This document shows, in pieces, positions 11,260 to 20,262 of a DNA stretch of 64,000 nt. The translations under genes were made by a program, and so were the position numbers. The number at the start of each line of letters is the position of its first letter. Position 1 is the stretch's first letter. This DNA is from Fonsecaea monophora (taxonomy: Eukaryota > Ascomycota > Eurotiomycetes > Chaetothyriales > Herpotrichiellaceae). The DNA is taken from positions 805,856-869,855 of the forward strand of contig NW_019173933.1 of NCBI RefSeq assembly GCF_001642475.1. Reading direction: 5' to 3'. Below the pieces are notes generated by a model. The model was not told the origin of the DNA. It ran no database searches and worked only from the letters and a program-made list of their open reading frames with translations.

Positions 11260-12438
11260 ATGGCCAGTCAGGCAAGCACTCCATCCTCTATCAGCAGTCA
11301 GTACTTGCCCATCAAGGACATCCAAAGCTCTGAACATACGCACTCCTTTGCCTCCTTGTACTATCGGCAGCACACCTTGGTGCCTAACAACATAAATGTC
11401 GAAGAGAATCAACTTTCCGACGAACGCTGGAGCAGACACGCCTTTAGCATGGGTGTTCCCTTCAACGACATTCACCGACCCCATCCAGACGCCCGGAAAT
11501 TCGCCCAGAAGATGCAAAGGAAGCCTAGGATAAGCGACAGGCGATTGACAGAGTTGTTGCTCCCGCTCATTCAGACAGCAATGAAGTCGTCAAGGGGATT
11601 ACACGTCGAGACTGATGCGACATTCCACCCGGACGCTATGCCCAAGGGAAGTCCAGCTGGATCCATCTCACCCAGTCAAACACATCACTGGAGCATGCCA
11701 CTCCCTACCCCAAAGCCTAATATCACCGTTGGTTTCAGCTCCAAGAGCTTCACCGTGCACGAGCTCGAATTGCAGGACGGTATCATCTCGGACTCCCACG
11801 GCGAACCTTGTAATCTAGCCAAAATCTCTCGACCCATCCGTGGCAGGGATACATTGTTCTGGCCGTTTTTCAACGTCGAAATACAACGAGAATCCTTGAC
11901 GGCCGCTCAGAACGCAGCAGCAGGTTCAGGGTCAACCTGCAACAACGCACTCGCACTTCTCGCAGAAGCCGCAGATGAGCCTTTGCTTCAAAGCCGGGGA
12001 AGAAACTTGTTTTGGCAATCAAGGCGGGCTGTCTGTTCATTTTCTCTCTCGATACACAACAGTTCAGGGGAAGGTGGCAAGGTGGCAACCCTGAACCTCC
12101 ACAGCTCCGAGGGGGGACTTTGCCATACAGCGAGTCCGATCCGAAATTACGATCTTTGCAATGAGCGAGATGTAGAATACCTGCTATCACGGCTAGTCAG
12201 CCTGTTTGTGTGGGCGGAGAACTCTCATCTCCAGCAGATCTTCACGCTCCTCGAAGCCCTCGATGCACTCGTCCGACTAGAACCAGGAAGAGAGTATCTG
12301 TCGGACAGCTTCCCTCACGAGTCAATGGATACAGTTACCAGCACTCAGGGCCACGTGAGCCCTGGAAAGACCAAGTTCGAGATGGTCAAAAGTGTACTTG
12401 CAGAGATCAGTCCGAAATGGATACGGGCGCAAGGGTAG
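11260..12438 (+). CDS. DUF7924-like (PD-(D/E)XK-like) fungal protein, first of two adjacent homologs
   Basis: A protein of 392 residues with no assigned function. The frame is open further upstream, but only from a GTG; the ATG at 11260 (CACAATGG) is the first good start. The core carries PxPNITVGFS-x3-FT, then FWPFFNVEIQR (about residues 200-210), AQNAAAGSGSTCNNALALL, a CSFSLSIHNS strand and a C-terminal helix with WAENSHLQQIF. This layout matches the large family of fungal proteins I know as DUF7924-like, which I associate with the restriction-endonuclease (PD-(D/E)XK) fold. That assignment is from memory. The expected acidic residue before GFS is Asn here, and the Glu-x-Lys position reads Glu-Ile-Gln, so nuclease activity is doubtful. 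The gene at 13664 shows the same series of motifs. Confidence 0.75.
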   Translation: MASQASTPSSISSQYLPIKDIQSSEHTHSFASLYYRQHTLVPNNINVEENQLSDERWSRHAFSMGVPFNDIHRPHPDARKFAQKMQRKPRISDRRLTELLLPLIQTAMKSSRGLHVETDATFHPDAMPKGSPAGSISPSQTHHWSMPLPTPKPNITVGFSSKSFTVHELELQDGIISDSHGEPCNLAKISRPIRGRDTLFWPFFNVEIQRESLTAAQNAAAGSGSTCNNALALLAEAADEPLLQSRGRNLFWQSRRAVCSFSLSIHNSSGEGGKVATLNLHSSEGGLCHTASPIRNYDLCNERDVEYLLSRLVSLFVWAENSHLQQIFTLLEALDALVRLEPGREYLSDSFPHESMDTVTSTQGHVSPGKTKFEMVKSVLAEISPKWIRAQG

Positions 12439-13663
12439 GTCTCGGGAACGAGTGTACAGGGATTGTTTACAAAGGCGAACTGAGCAAATATTATGATGTG
12501 ATACTTAATGAATGAATATAATGATACAAGCACAGGGGAAGACGCCACTTTTTTGTCGGGTCTTGACACCGCCGTCACAGCTATCAGATTCCGTCTCTAT
12601 GTTCTAAGAAGCTGGTGCCCCTTAGGAATATTCGCCTTGTGACAAAGTGCTCGGTGTCGCACGATGGCTTCTTGACATTCTGAGTTTCTCAAGCTCGTGA
12701 GCCTTTCGGCTGAGAAGGCGGTGTGATCGTCGAGAGGCTGCAGATACCTGTACTCGCACACTGGGTCGGGATGTAAATAGCCAGCCGAAGGGGGGGGTTG
12801 AGTGCATTGATTGGCTGCCTTAGCGCTGTGGATATGGACTAGACCTGATTAGTATCAAGCGTGAATATCTCAACCAACAATACCTTCATCACTGTTTCCC
12901 CTCATATCCACTTCCTCTACCACGATATCTTTATCACTTGCCTCGAAGCGCCCAAACCACCACCATCAACCAGCTTTACTCCAGGTTCTGTTTCCACGCA
13001 CAGGGGCCGAACAACAAGCGGACTCCCTCTCCCACGTCTATTCCTCTTCTAATCACCTGAAACACGGACCTTCCCCAGACCCAATGCTAGCTGCAGGTGC
13101 TCCTTGTGACAGCCCTTCCACCTGCGACCCGACGGTCGAGTATCCTCTCTACCAGAGCCGCCCTGGGCCACGGGACTGGGTGCTAAACATCTTTTCGCCA
13201 AGTGACGCGGGCCATAGTCATAAAGCGAAGCCAACGAGGACATCTGATCTTCCCTGTTCCGTCTAGGACAACGGACGCTAGGGGCCCTTGGGACGGTACG
13301 AATATGTAGGAGTTCCAGCCACCCGTTCAGTCGTGTAGCGCATTGGCACTCCCTGTGCTTTCTTGTATTATAACTTATGTTTCCCTCCTGTGTTGTGAGT
13401 CCGGAGCTTCAAGTCGTGCGCACATCTTGTGCTCTGGCATTTTCCTCGCGATATTTTCTTTTTCGGTGTTCATCGCGCAAGTGTCCCATGTCCAAGTAAT
13501 AGTCGTTCTCTTGTTACACTACTTCAATGCATCATACCCGCAATAGCGTCTTGTCATTCCTATTTTGAACTGAAGGAGCAGTGAGCTGCTGTTAAAACAA
13601 AACTTTCCTTGAGAACCAGAAGCCTCACCTCCCGACCGCAGCGGCCCGTTAGTCGAGACGAAC
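12439..13663. other. Intergenic between the two homologous genes, no gene seen
   Basis: About 1.2 kb with only short frames. The last 300 bases are T- and C-rich, consistent with the promoter and leader of the next gene. Confidence 0.5.
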
Positions 13664-15490
13664 ATGTCCTCTACAAGCGGCTCATCAAATTCCTCGCCCT
13701 CTTCAGGAGGTCTCCCACCAGCGTCCTATGACGGCAGCCATCTGCCGTGGCGCACTTTCCGACAAGAGGTCCTAGCACCACACCAAATTCATGTGCTCGA
13801 CACTGTGCCGAAGGACCGCATTCCGGCTGCTTTCCTCAAGATCGTCGAGGCTGCCAGCCAAGATGCAGGCCGGTTCGACAACCAAAAGAATTGCTTCTGG
13901 AACCAGGTCACCGCGGGACGAGGATTTGGTCCGTCGCCGATATTCCCTCCAAACCTCCTCCCTCCGTTGACGAGCGAGTTTCATTCGAGATGCATGGTCC
14001 CCTTCTTCGGCAGCCGCGAAGCTCTACCGGAACGAACGATAAATCACCCGGCACCTTTTTACGAACTGTCGGTCCCCCGTCCAGGTCTGGGGTGCGGGTT
14101 CTCCGCCGCAGCCTTCACGGATGAAGAGTTGGCCGTCCTGCCTCAGTGGCTCCAGGCAACGGGCACAATAGTCCATTTCGAGACGGGGTACATCGCGCCG
14201 GGGGCGTCGCTGTACTGTCCCTTTCTGACCTTTGAACGGGCCTATGGGAACAAGCAGCAGCGCGTGGAGTCGGCAAACAATCAGTGTGCGATTGCAGGCG
14301 CATACAGCACGCGTGCATTGCAGATGTTGTACACGCGGGCGCGCAAGGACTCGAGCGAAAATTCACCCATGAATCTCGGTGAACTGCCCGTCTCTTTCTC
14401 GTGCACCATCGACAATAGCTTCGCGCTGTTGAATCTGCACTGGATCGATCTGGAACAGGGACAGGCTTACTGTATGGCCCCGCTCTGCCAGTTCGACCTG
14501 AGCAAGGACGTGCACTTTAGCAAGTTCCTGGTCTGGACACAGGCCATCGGCGATTGGGGTCTGTCTCATGTCCTGCCGGCGATCAAAGAGGCGCTCGGAC
14601 GCTTGCGGCAGCCTGCAAAGGGGACTCCGGTCGCTGTTTGCCAGCCCGATTACAGCGCTGGACCAGGAAGACTGCGGCTGGACACGGGTCCGGGCATCAT
14701 GAAGGACGAGCTCCTCATTTCGTCCCTGAAAACGACCTTTGAGAACATCCCCTGGCGCTTCGAAGACGAGGGCTTCTCGGGCGTCTCGTCGTCGACCGCG
14801 TCCTGGGGCTCGCCCATGGTGTCCGAGAACACCTTCCCGAAGGTCAACTACCCGACCGTGCCGCCGGCGCGGAGCAACATCAGCGCTCCCAACTCGTCGA
14901 TCGTGGCTCGCAAACGCTTGGGCGTGTCACGCAGCCCGGTCACGCCGCCGCCGGCATATCTGCAGAACCAAGACCTGGTGTGGCAGAAGCGGTTCAACCT
15001 CGCCATGGAAGAGATCAGGCAGCTGCAGACTCAGATGCAGGCGTTGAAGACGGAGATGGAGGAGTGCAAGCGTCCGTCGTCACGGGGGGGTCAACCGAGT
15101 CCCACGTCGGAATCTGAGCCATTACCACCAACAGCAGCAGAAGTTCAAGAGCAAGATCAAGAGCTCGAGTCAACAACGCCCAAAGTGCAAGATCCACCAC
15201 CTCTCACCACCTTGACCGCTCACAAGTCTCCACCGTCTACCACGGACGTATCCGTGGCGATGACCGGCCCGTCGCCGATGTGGCAATGCGCCACGATCGT
15301 CCTGTCGAGCCATTTCCTGGCCTCGTTCTTCCCCACCAACATGACCGTGAGGCTGCTCGCTTATGGCTGCGTCACAAACGCTTTTGTGCTGGCGTGTTTG
15401 ACACCCAGGTCCACCGTGGTTGGGATGGCGATGCTGGCGTCCGCGAAGATACCGGCCTTTCCGGGCTGGAGGTGGCGGGCGACGTCCTAG
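13664..15490 (+). CDS. DUF7924-like (PD-(D/E)XK-like) fungal protein with coiled coil and hydrophobic C-terminus
   Basis: A 608-residue single-exon protein of unknown role. The N-terminus (1-20) is Ser-rich. The core aligns by eye with the gene at 11260: RPGLGCGFSAAAFTDEEL (139-156), CPFLTFER (185-192), a NNQCAIAGAYSTRALQML helix (205-222), VSFSCTIDNSFALLNLHW (243-260) and the segment around FLVWTQAIGDWGL (288-300). A Gly replaces the expected acidic residue before GFS, and the Glu-x-Lys position is Glu-Arg-Ala. After a Ser/Pro-rich linker comes a coiled coil (about 440-470, with IRQLQTQMQALKTEMEEC), another Pro/Thr-rich linker, and a hydrophobic tail (540-600) with two possible membrane segments that the upstream homolog lacks. 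Nuclease activity is not supported. Confidence 0.78.
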   Translation: MSSTSGSSNSSPSSGGLPPASYDGSHLPWRTFRQEVLAPHQIHVLDTVPKDRIPAAFLKIVEAASQDAGRFDNQKNCFWNQVTAGRGFGPSPIFPPNLLPPLTSEFHSRCMVPFFGSREALPERTINHPAPFYELSVPRPGLGCGFSAAAFTDEELAVLPQWLQATGTIVHFETGYIAPGASLYCPFLTFERAYGNKQQRVESANNQCAIAGAYSTRALQMLYTRARKDSSENSPMNLGELPVSFSCTIDNSFALLNLHWIDLEQGQAYCMAPLCQFDLSKDVHFSKFLVWTQAIGDWGLSHVLPAIKEALGRLRQPAKGTPVAVCQPDYSAGPGRLRLDTGPGIMKDELLISSLKTTFENIPWRFEDEGFSGVSSSTASWGSPMVSENTFPKVNYPTVPPARSNISAPNSSIVARKRLGVSRSPVTPPPAYLQNQDLVWQKRFNLAMEEIRQLQTQMQALKTEMEECKRPSSRGGQPSPTSESEPLPPTAAEVQEQDQELESTTPKVQDPPPLTTLTAHKSPPSTTDVSVAMTGPSPMWQCATIVLSSHFLASFFPTNMTVRLLAYGCVTNAFVLACLTPRSTVVGMAMLASAKIPAFPGWRWRATS

Positions 15491-15875
15491 ACTCTGGAGT
15501 CTAGAGTCGAACCGGGCGGACACTGTCTCCGCATCCCACTGCACATGAATTTGGATTGCGGCTGCAAAGTCTGTCGATTCTCGATGTTGATGTCGATGTA
15601 TTCCAGCGGAGTTTGTATTGAGAACAGCGTACCAGGCCAGAATTTACGTCATTATCAACTCAAGTCACAAGGATGAATGAATTAATTGGATCTGCTCGGG
15701 CTAGTGGCGGCGCGTTGTCTCGTGAGGGAACTGAAAAGAAATCGTTATGGGTCAATGTCGACGTACCCCTCCGAAAGGGATGTTTATAACCCCCGCGGCC
15801 CACCGGCTGGATCACATATGGATGGGGAGAAACGTGTATCTGTGACACCGTGGTTATATGTCTCTCTGGCAAGTC

Positions 15876-15924
15876 AGGGCAAGGCAAGGCAGGGTAGGGT
15901 AGGACAGGACAGGACAGGACAGGG
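15876..15924. repeat. Degenerate G-rich pentanucleotide repeat, (GGCAA)n to (GGACA)n
   Basis: Successive 5-base units drift from GGCAA through GGTAG to four perfect GGACA copies, a graded tandem repeat. Confidence 0.85.
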
Positions 15925-15970
15925 CTAGAAGAACCAAAGGTTTCGGCACGGAAATCGAATTACGGTATGT

Positions 15971-15994
15971 GTGAATGTGAATGTGAATGTGAAT
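15971..15994. repeat. (GTGAAT)4 hexanucleotide repeat
   Basis: Four perfect tandem copies of GTGAAT. Confidence 0.9.
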
Positions 15995-16089
15995 ACCCGA
16001 GGTAATTGGTGATGGAATGAGATGGACTTGTACTTGTATACCCCAGCTAGCATATCGTATCACACCATTTTCGTATCATGCCTACTGTG

Positions 16090-16128
16090 TAGGTAGATAG
16101 GTAGGTAGGTAGGTAGGTAGGTAGGTAT
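16090..16128. repeat. (GTAG)n microsatellite
   Basis: About nine copies of GTAG with one interruption (GATAG). It is not the fungal telomere unit TTAGGG. Confidence 0.9.
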
Positions 16129-16253
16129 CATAACGGAGAGCAGACGAGACCAGAGCGTCTTCTCTAGTTCAAGTGCATACAGGGAAAGGCGAGTATTGTC
16201 TGATGTCCACGTCAGGTACAGAGGACTAGGCCGTTATTCTTCTCGTTCGGGTA

Positions 16254-16283
16254 GGAAGGAGAGGAAGAGGAAGAGGAAGAGAT
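16254..16283. repeat. Purine repeat (GGAAGA)n
   Basis: Imperfect GGAAGA/GAGGAA units forming an all-purine tract. Confidence 0.75.
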
Positions 16284-16550
16284 AGAAATAGCCTCTGCGA
16301 CTGATGACCACTAGTTAGGTCAGGATCCCAATGTCCATTTATGAACAGTGTCAATCAGCTTGAATTTTTCTGATAGTTGAAAGCCGTCAAAGAGCTATCT
16401 CTTCTGGTAAACAGGAAGACTATCAAACAGTCCTGATAGTAGCTCCCCAAACCCACTTCATCCATCCACCCATCCCTCTATCCTTCCGTCATGGCATGAC
16501 CCTTCCTTCCCTCCTATTCCCTTCCCTCCCCCTCCTCCCACCTACCCTTC

Positions 16551-18550
16551 TCAACGCCGAACATTCGCAGCAATGCGATTCGTCATCAACGTCGACGAGT
16601 TCCCAATAAGCAAGCACGCCACGCACGACAAGACCCCAAACGGCAGCGCCGTGTACCAGACATACTTGAGGCTCTCGGCATATGCCCAGCGCGCACCGAC
16701 CGTGGCGCCCTGGATGACAGCTGCACTGAGACCAGGGACCTCCGAGGGCGCTGCAGGGGAAGACAGATTCTGCGGCGCCGTTAGGAAAAGCTCGACGAAC
16801 GTGGGCACCGAGGCGAGAGGCAGCCCAGCCCCGACGGCGTATGTGGCCACGTATTTCGGCAGGTTGCGCTTGAGTTTCGTGCCAAAGATGTTGGAGTAGA
16901 TCGCGGTGCCGACGGAGCCCCCCACAGTGCGGATGGACAGGGAGAGAGCCACGCACGTCGCGATCATGTCGTCTGGGGAACCCACCACGGCTGTGGTGAC
17001 GGCCATTGCGACGACGCCACCGATTCCGAAGCCAGCGACGGTTGCCAGCGCGACAGTCTGGACTGGATTCTCCGGCGTAGTGGTCACGAGCGCTGACCCG
17101 AACGCCGTCGTGAGAGCGGCGCACGCAAAGAGGATCCATCTGTTGTGGTCTTTCCACACCGACAGCAGCATGTTTGGCACCACGGCTCCTGCGGTCACTC
17201 CTAGGGAGACGATGACACCCTTAAGACCGGACTGGATGGGATCAGGTCTGTAGACGTCCAGGTAGACAACGGGGAAGAAGTTGAGGAGCCCGTAAAAGTA
17301 CATGCCAGCCACGAACGAGACCAGGAAACTCATGGCGACGATGCGGTGGCCGGCAAACAACTCACGGGGCACCATCGGGAAACTCGCGCCCTTCCACTCC
17401 CAGGCTCCAAAACCGATGATCATGACAATACCAATCACCAAGGGACCGAGCACCTTCGCGCTCTTCCATGGAGCCGTGTACCCGCCCGCGGTGGTCCCTA
17501 CCAGGCTGTTGTTATGTTAGTATCTAGCTTAGGAGGGGATAGGTGCTGAGGAAACCATACAATAACGTAAGACCGCCTATTGATAGCAGGGCTCCGATAA
17601 AGTCTATCTTGGGAAGGATCTCGCGGACCGTCTTCCGCTGTCCACGGATCTGAGACTGTGGGAAGTAGAAGATGGCGATTCCAACAGTGGCTATTGCGTT
17701 CCAGATTCTGTGTTTGGGAGCATATCAGTTTCGAAATTTCGCTCAGACTCCCAATGTGACGAAACGACAAAGTCGAGGAAAGAATGTGCCAGGGAGAGGA
17801 AAACTTACAAGGCTATCCAGATCCCCCACCGCCACGTCGAATGCATACCGAGCTCGGTGGTGTAGATCGCATAAGGTGAGAAGGGCAGAATGCACCCGGT
17901 GACCAGGCCCAGGTACCAGCCCCTTTTTCTCACGGGGACGAGTTCAGACGTGCCCGCCAACGCCGTAAGCTCCCCGATGGCCGCGCCCACTCCAGAAATG
18001 GTGCAGCCCACGATCCCCTGGGCCATGGTCCGCGCGGTGCCGACGATGATCAGGCCGACACACAGCACGAGGCCGCCGGTGAGGGAGATGTAGCGACGTC
18101 CGAAGACGTCTTGTAGGTAGCCGCTGAAGGGTGCCAGCGAGGCAAAGGCCAGCGCGTAGGACTGGGGTAGCCATGAGTCAATATCGGCGCCGCCGACCTG
18201 TTTGACTATGAACGACAGACTTGCTGAGACAAAGTAAAGCGGGAGTTGCGAGCCTATCTCATGAACATGGTGTTGTCAGTCTAGAACAGCATCTCTCTTT
18301 CGGGGCTCCATAAGAAGGGACATTGCAGTGGGGGGATATACGGACCACAATACAGAAAGGCAAGAGAGAGCGTCGCTAGGATCTGACGAGTCGTCCATTG
18401 GACATGGCTGGTGTCGGACCCGTCACCGTGACCGTCCTCTCTTGTCTCGATCTCAATATGGGCCGACTCGAGCTTCGTGAAGTCGCGGTCGGTCTGAGTG
18501 GAGGTTTCTTCGACACCTTTCTCAGCACGGTCTTCGTCGCGGGAGTCCAT
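16551..18550 (-). CDS. MFS transporter, TRI12 / trichothecene-efflux-pump family
   Basis: This is a 14-TM-type major facilitator efflux pump at a membrane; the substrate is unknown. I read four exons: 18346-18550, 17809-18253, 17561-17707 and 16551-17505. Introns of 92, 101 and 55 nt give 1,752 nt and 583 residues with all phases exact. Splicing restores TRI12-family landmarks: GSQLPLYF after exon 1, the loop GYLQDVFGRRYIS, ELVPVRKRGWYLG, and LFLVGTTAGGYTAPWKSAK across the last junction. Exon 1 is an acidic cytoplasmic tail. An in-frame ATG exists at 18697, but a TATATAT box at 18704-18710 lies only a few bases upstream of it, so transcription should begin inside that extension; I chose 18550. 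The first donor, GTCCGT, is unusual but is the only one that keeps the frame. Confidence 0.9.
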
Positions 18551-18703
18551 ACGGTGCACTGCCCTCTTCCCCTGTCTGCTCAGAATATTCAATATTGTGT
18601 GGATTCGTTCCTCCTGACTTGTCTCAGAGATTAGGCCGGCGGGGAACCGTGTGCTGTCAGTGACTGCGAAAGCAAACCCATACCCCAGATTTGACATCCC
18701 CCA

Positions 18704-18710
18704 TATATAT
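18704..18710 (-). promoter_or_regulatory. TATA box of the TRI12-type transporter gene
   Basis: TATATAT read on the minus strand, about 155 bp upstream of the chosen start. It decides against the upstream ATG at 18697, which would lie only about 6 bp from the box. Confidence 0.6.
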
Positions 18711-19581
18711 AATGCCTCGTGGCATCCTTCTTTTGTTCGCGAAGTCTCCGCATCTGCCTCGGTGCTGTCACAATACCGGGTATACAGGACGAAAGAGAAT
18801 CTCTTGGTGTGAACCTAGTATTGGGCTGGCCATGTGCAAGAATTCATTAGCGGCGTGCCAATAATGGTCCATGCCTGTCAGGGAACGCGTAACCCCATCT
18901 TTGCCATACTTAAGTTTCCCTCAGGAATGATGATGATGACCTTCCGAGCCCCAATCCGGTAAAGTCCGCATTCGGCTATACAAGACGAACCTTTCGTAGT
19001 AGTTCCACATCATTACCCCAGACCCACTCCGCCTCGGACTGTGCCAGGGAAGTCGGCAAACGGTTATACAAGACACAAGAAAGCCGACATCTGGGTCAAT
19101 GGGTTGCTCCAGGGAGATAAAGTGGGACATATGGCTGTCATTACCTTTCGATCGCTGAGAAAGACCATCTGTAGTAGGAGGTTCGACAATCAATCTCGCC
19201 ACACTCATTAAAGACCAAAACATGAATCAGGTTAAGCTAGATAACCCGGTGGCTGAGTAGTAGTGAGTTGAATAGCGATCGTCAAGATGGACCTCGGCGC
19301 ACTTTCCTCTCGGAATGGCTTCTGGCTGAATTCAACGTCTCGTTTGGTCGGCGCAGGCCATGTTTCACAAGTCACACAAGTACCTCTTCCACGGTTGCGG
19401 CGCTTGAATGTCTCTCCTCTTCATGAACTAAGCGACTTTTGCTCTGAATCCACGGGGCATGTGATTCACTCCCTAAAACTGGACATTCGTTGGTGTATGC
19501 TAAAATCACCCTCGACCCAGGTCTCGAGTCGCCCAAAAGAACTGTCAACGTCTCCCAGTCCTGTGACCAGATCATCCTTCA
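18711..19581. other. Intergenic, no gene seen
   Basis: Divergent upstream region of the transporter and of the repeat gene at 19582. Frames on the plus strand at 19287-19628 look non-coding. Confidence 0.45.
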
Positions 19582-20262
19582 ATGTTGGGATTCCTGGAGG
19601 GCAAAGCCACACCATCTTGGGGAATTGATTCGCCCAGTATAAACCTCGAATATGTCAACCGCAAACTCGAAGCTTTTGCTCGCGACCCTTCTCTGTGCCG
19701 TCGAATACTTGTGATCAAATCCCCTCGAACTCCTAACACGCCTCCTTACCCTGATCCAATGGTTCCCTCTACTTTCTACCGAACTTGGGCGGAACACAAA
19801 GCTCGAGAAATGCAGTACCTCGAACCGAAGATCGATCATCGTTTGAGTATCGACGACCTCGATTATTGGCGTACAGAGGCCCAATGCTACATGTCTTTGC
19901 TAGGGGATCTTGCAGATCTCGAGCGTCAAAATATTGATGAATGGATGTACTGGAGAACAGAAGCAACGTTTTGGAAGGAAGCATGCTGCACCGACGAGCG
20001 TACTGCGGATCGGTGGTACGTCGAGAACATACAATATTGGAAAACGGAAGTCCTGCACCTAGCAAAGGTGTTCAAGAACAACCCTCAAACCCCAAACATA
20101 CGGGATCATATCTACGATGCGAACTACTGGAAGACCGAGACTTTCCATTACGATGACCTGCTCCCAAAGCGACGCAGTCCGACCTTCGAAGACCAGATAG
20201 CGAAATCTACTCTCCAACAGAACCCAAATTGTAAGAAAGAAGACACGAGGACGATGGAGTGA
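19582..20262 (+). CDS. Orphan protein with tandem YW(R/K)TE repeats
   Basis: I do not recognise this 226-residue protein. Its C-terminal half is a tandem array whose core is YWRTEA, YWRTEA, YWKTEV and YWKTET, with the Tyr-Trp pairs at residues 95, 123, 152 and 182, a spacing of 28-30. Each unit is an amphipathic segment with an acidic residue just before the Tyr-Trp. A degenerate unit may lie at residues 65-80 (FYRTWAEHKAREMQYL). No signal peptide or membrane segment is visible. The ATG at 19582 is the first in frame. Coding may continue after the stop: at 20263-20390 another frame reads KRPVNSWLAKWHAAHGKP, but no splice pair joins them cleanly. Codon pattern and repeat periodicity argue for a real gene; its 3' end is uncertain. 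Confidence 0.6.
   Translation: MLGFLEGKATPSWGIDSPSINLEYVNRKLEAFARDPSLCRRILVIKSPRTPNTPPYPDPMVPSTFYRTWAEHKAREMQYLEPKIDHRLSIDDLDYWRTEAQCYMSLLGDLADLERQNIDEWMYWRTEATFWKEACCTDERTADRWYVENIQYWKTEVLHLAKVFKNNPQTPNIRDHIYDANYWKTETFHYDDLLPKRRSPTFEDQIAKSTLQQNPNCKKEDTRTME

Larger units (their letters stand above)
15491..16550. other. Intergenic, rich in simple repeats
   Basis: About 1.06 kb between a plus-strand gene and a minus-strand gene, so it holds two 3' ends. Four microsatellites occupy it (listed separately). No gene is visible. Confidence 0.6.

Noticed and set aside
16090..16128. GTAG repeat considered as telomere-like sequence
   Set aside because: The unit is tetranucleotide GTAG, not TTAGGG, and it lies between two ordinary genes.
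16489..17157. 222-codon minus-strand frame overlapping the TRI12-type transporter
   Set aside because: It is an out-of-frame shadow of exon 4, which carries the conserved membrane segments.
18551..18697. N-terminal extension of the TRI12-type transporter from the ATG at 18697
   Set aside because: The TATA box lies only about 6 bp upstream of this ATG, and the extension has no similarity to the usual cytoplasmic tail.
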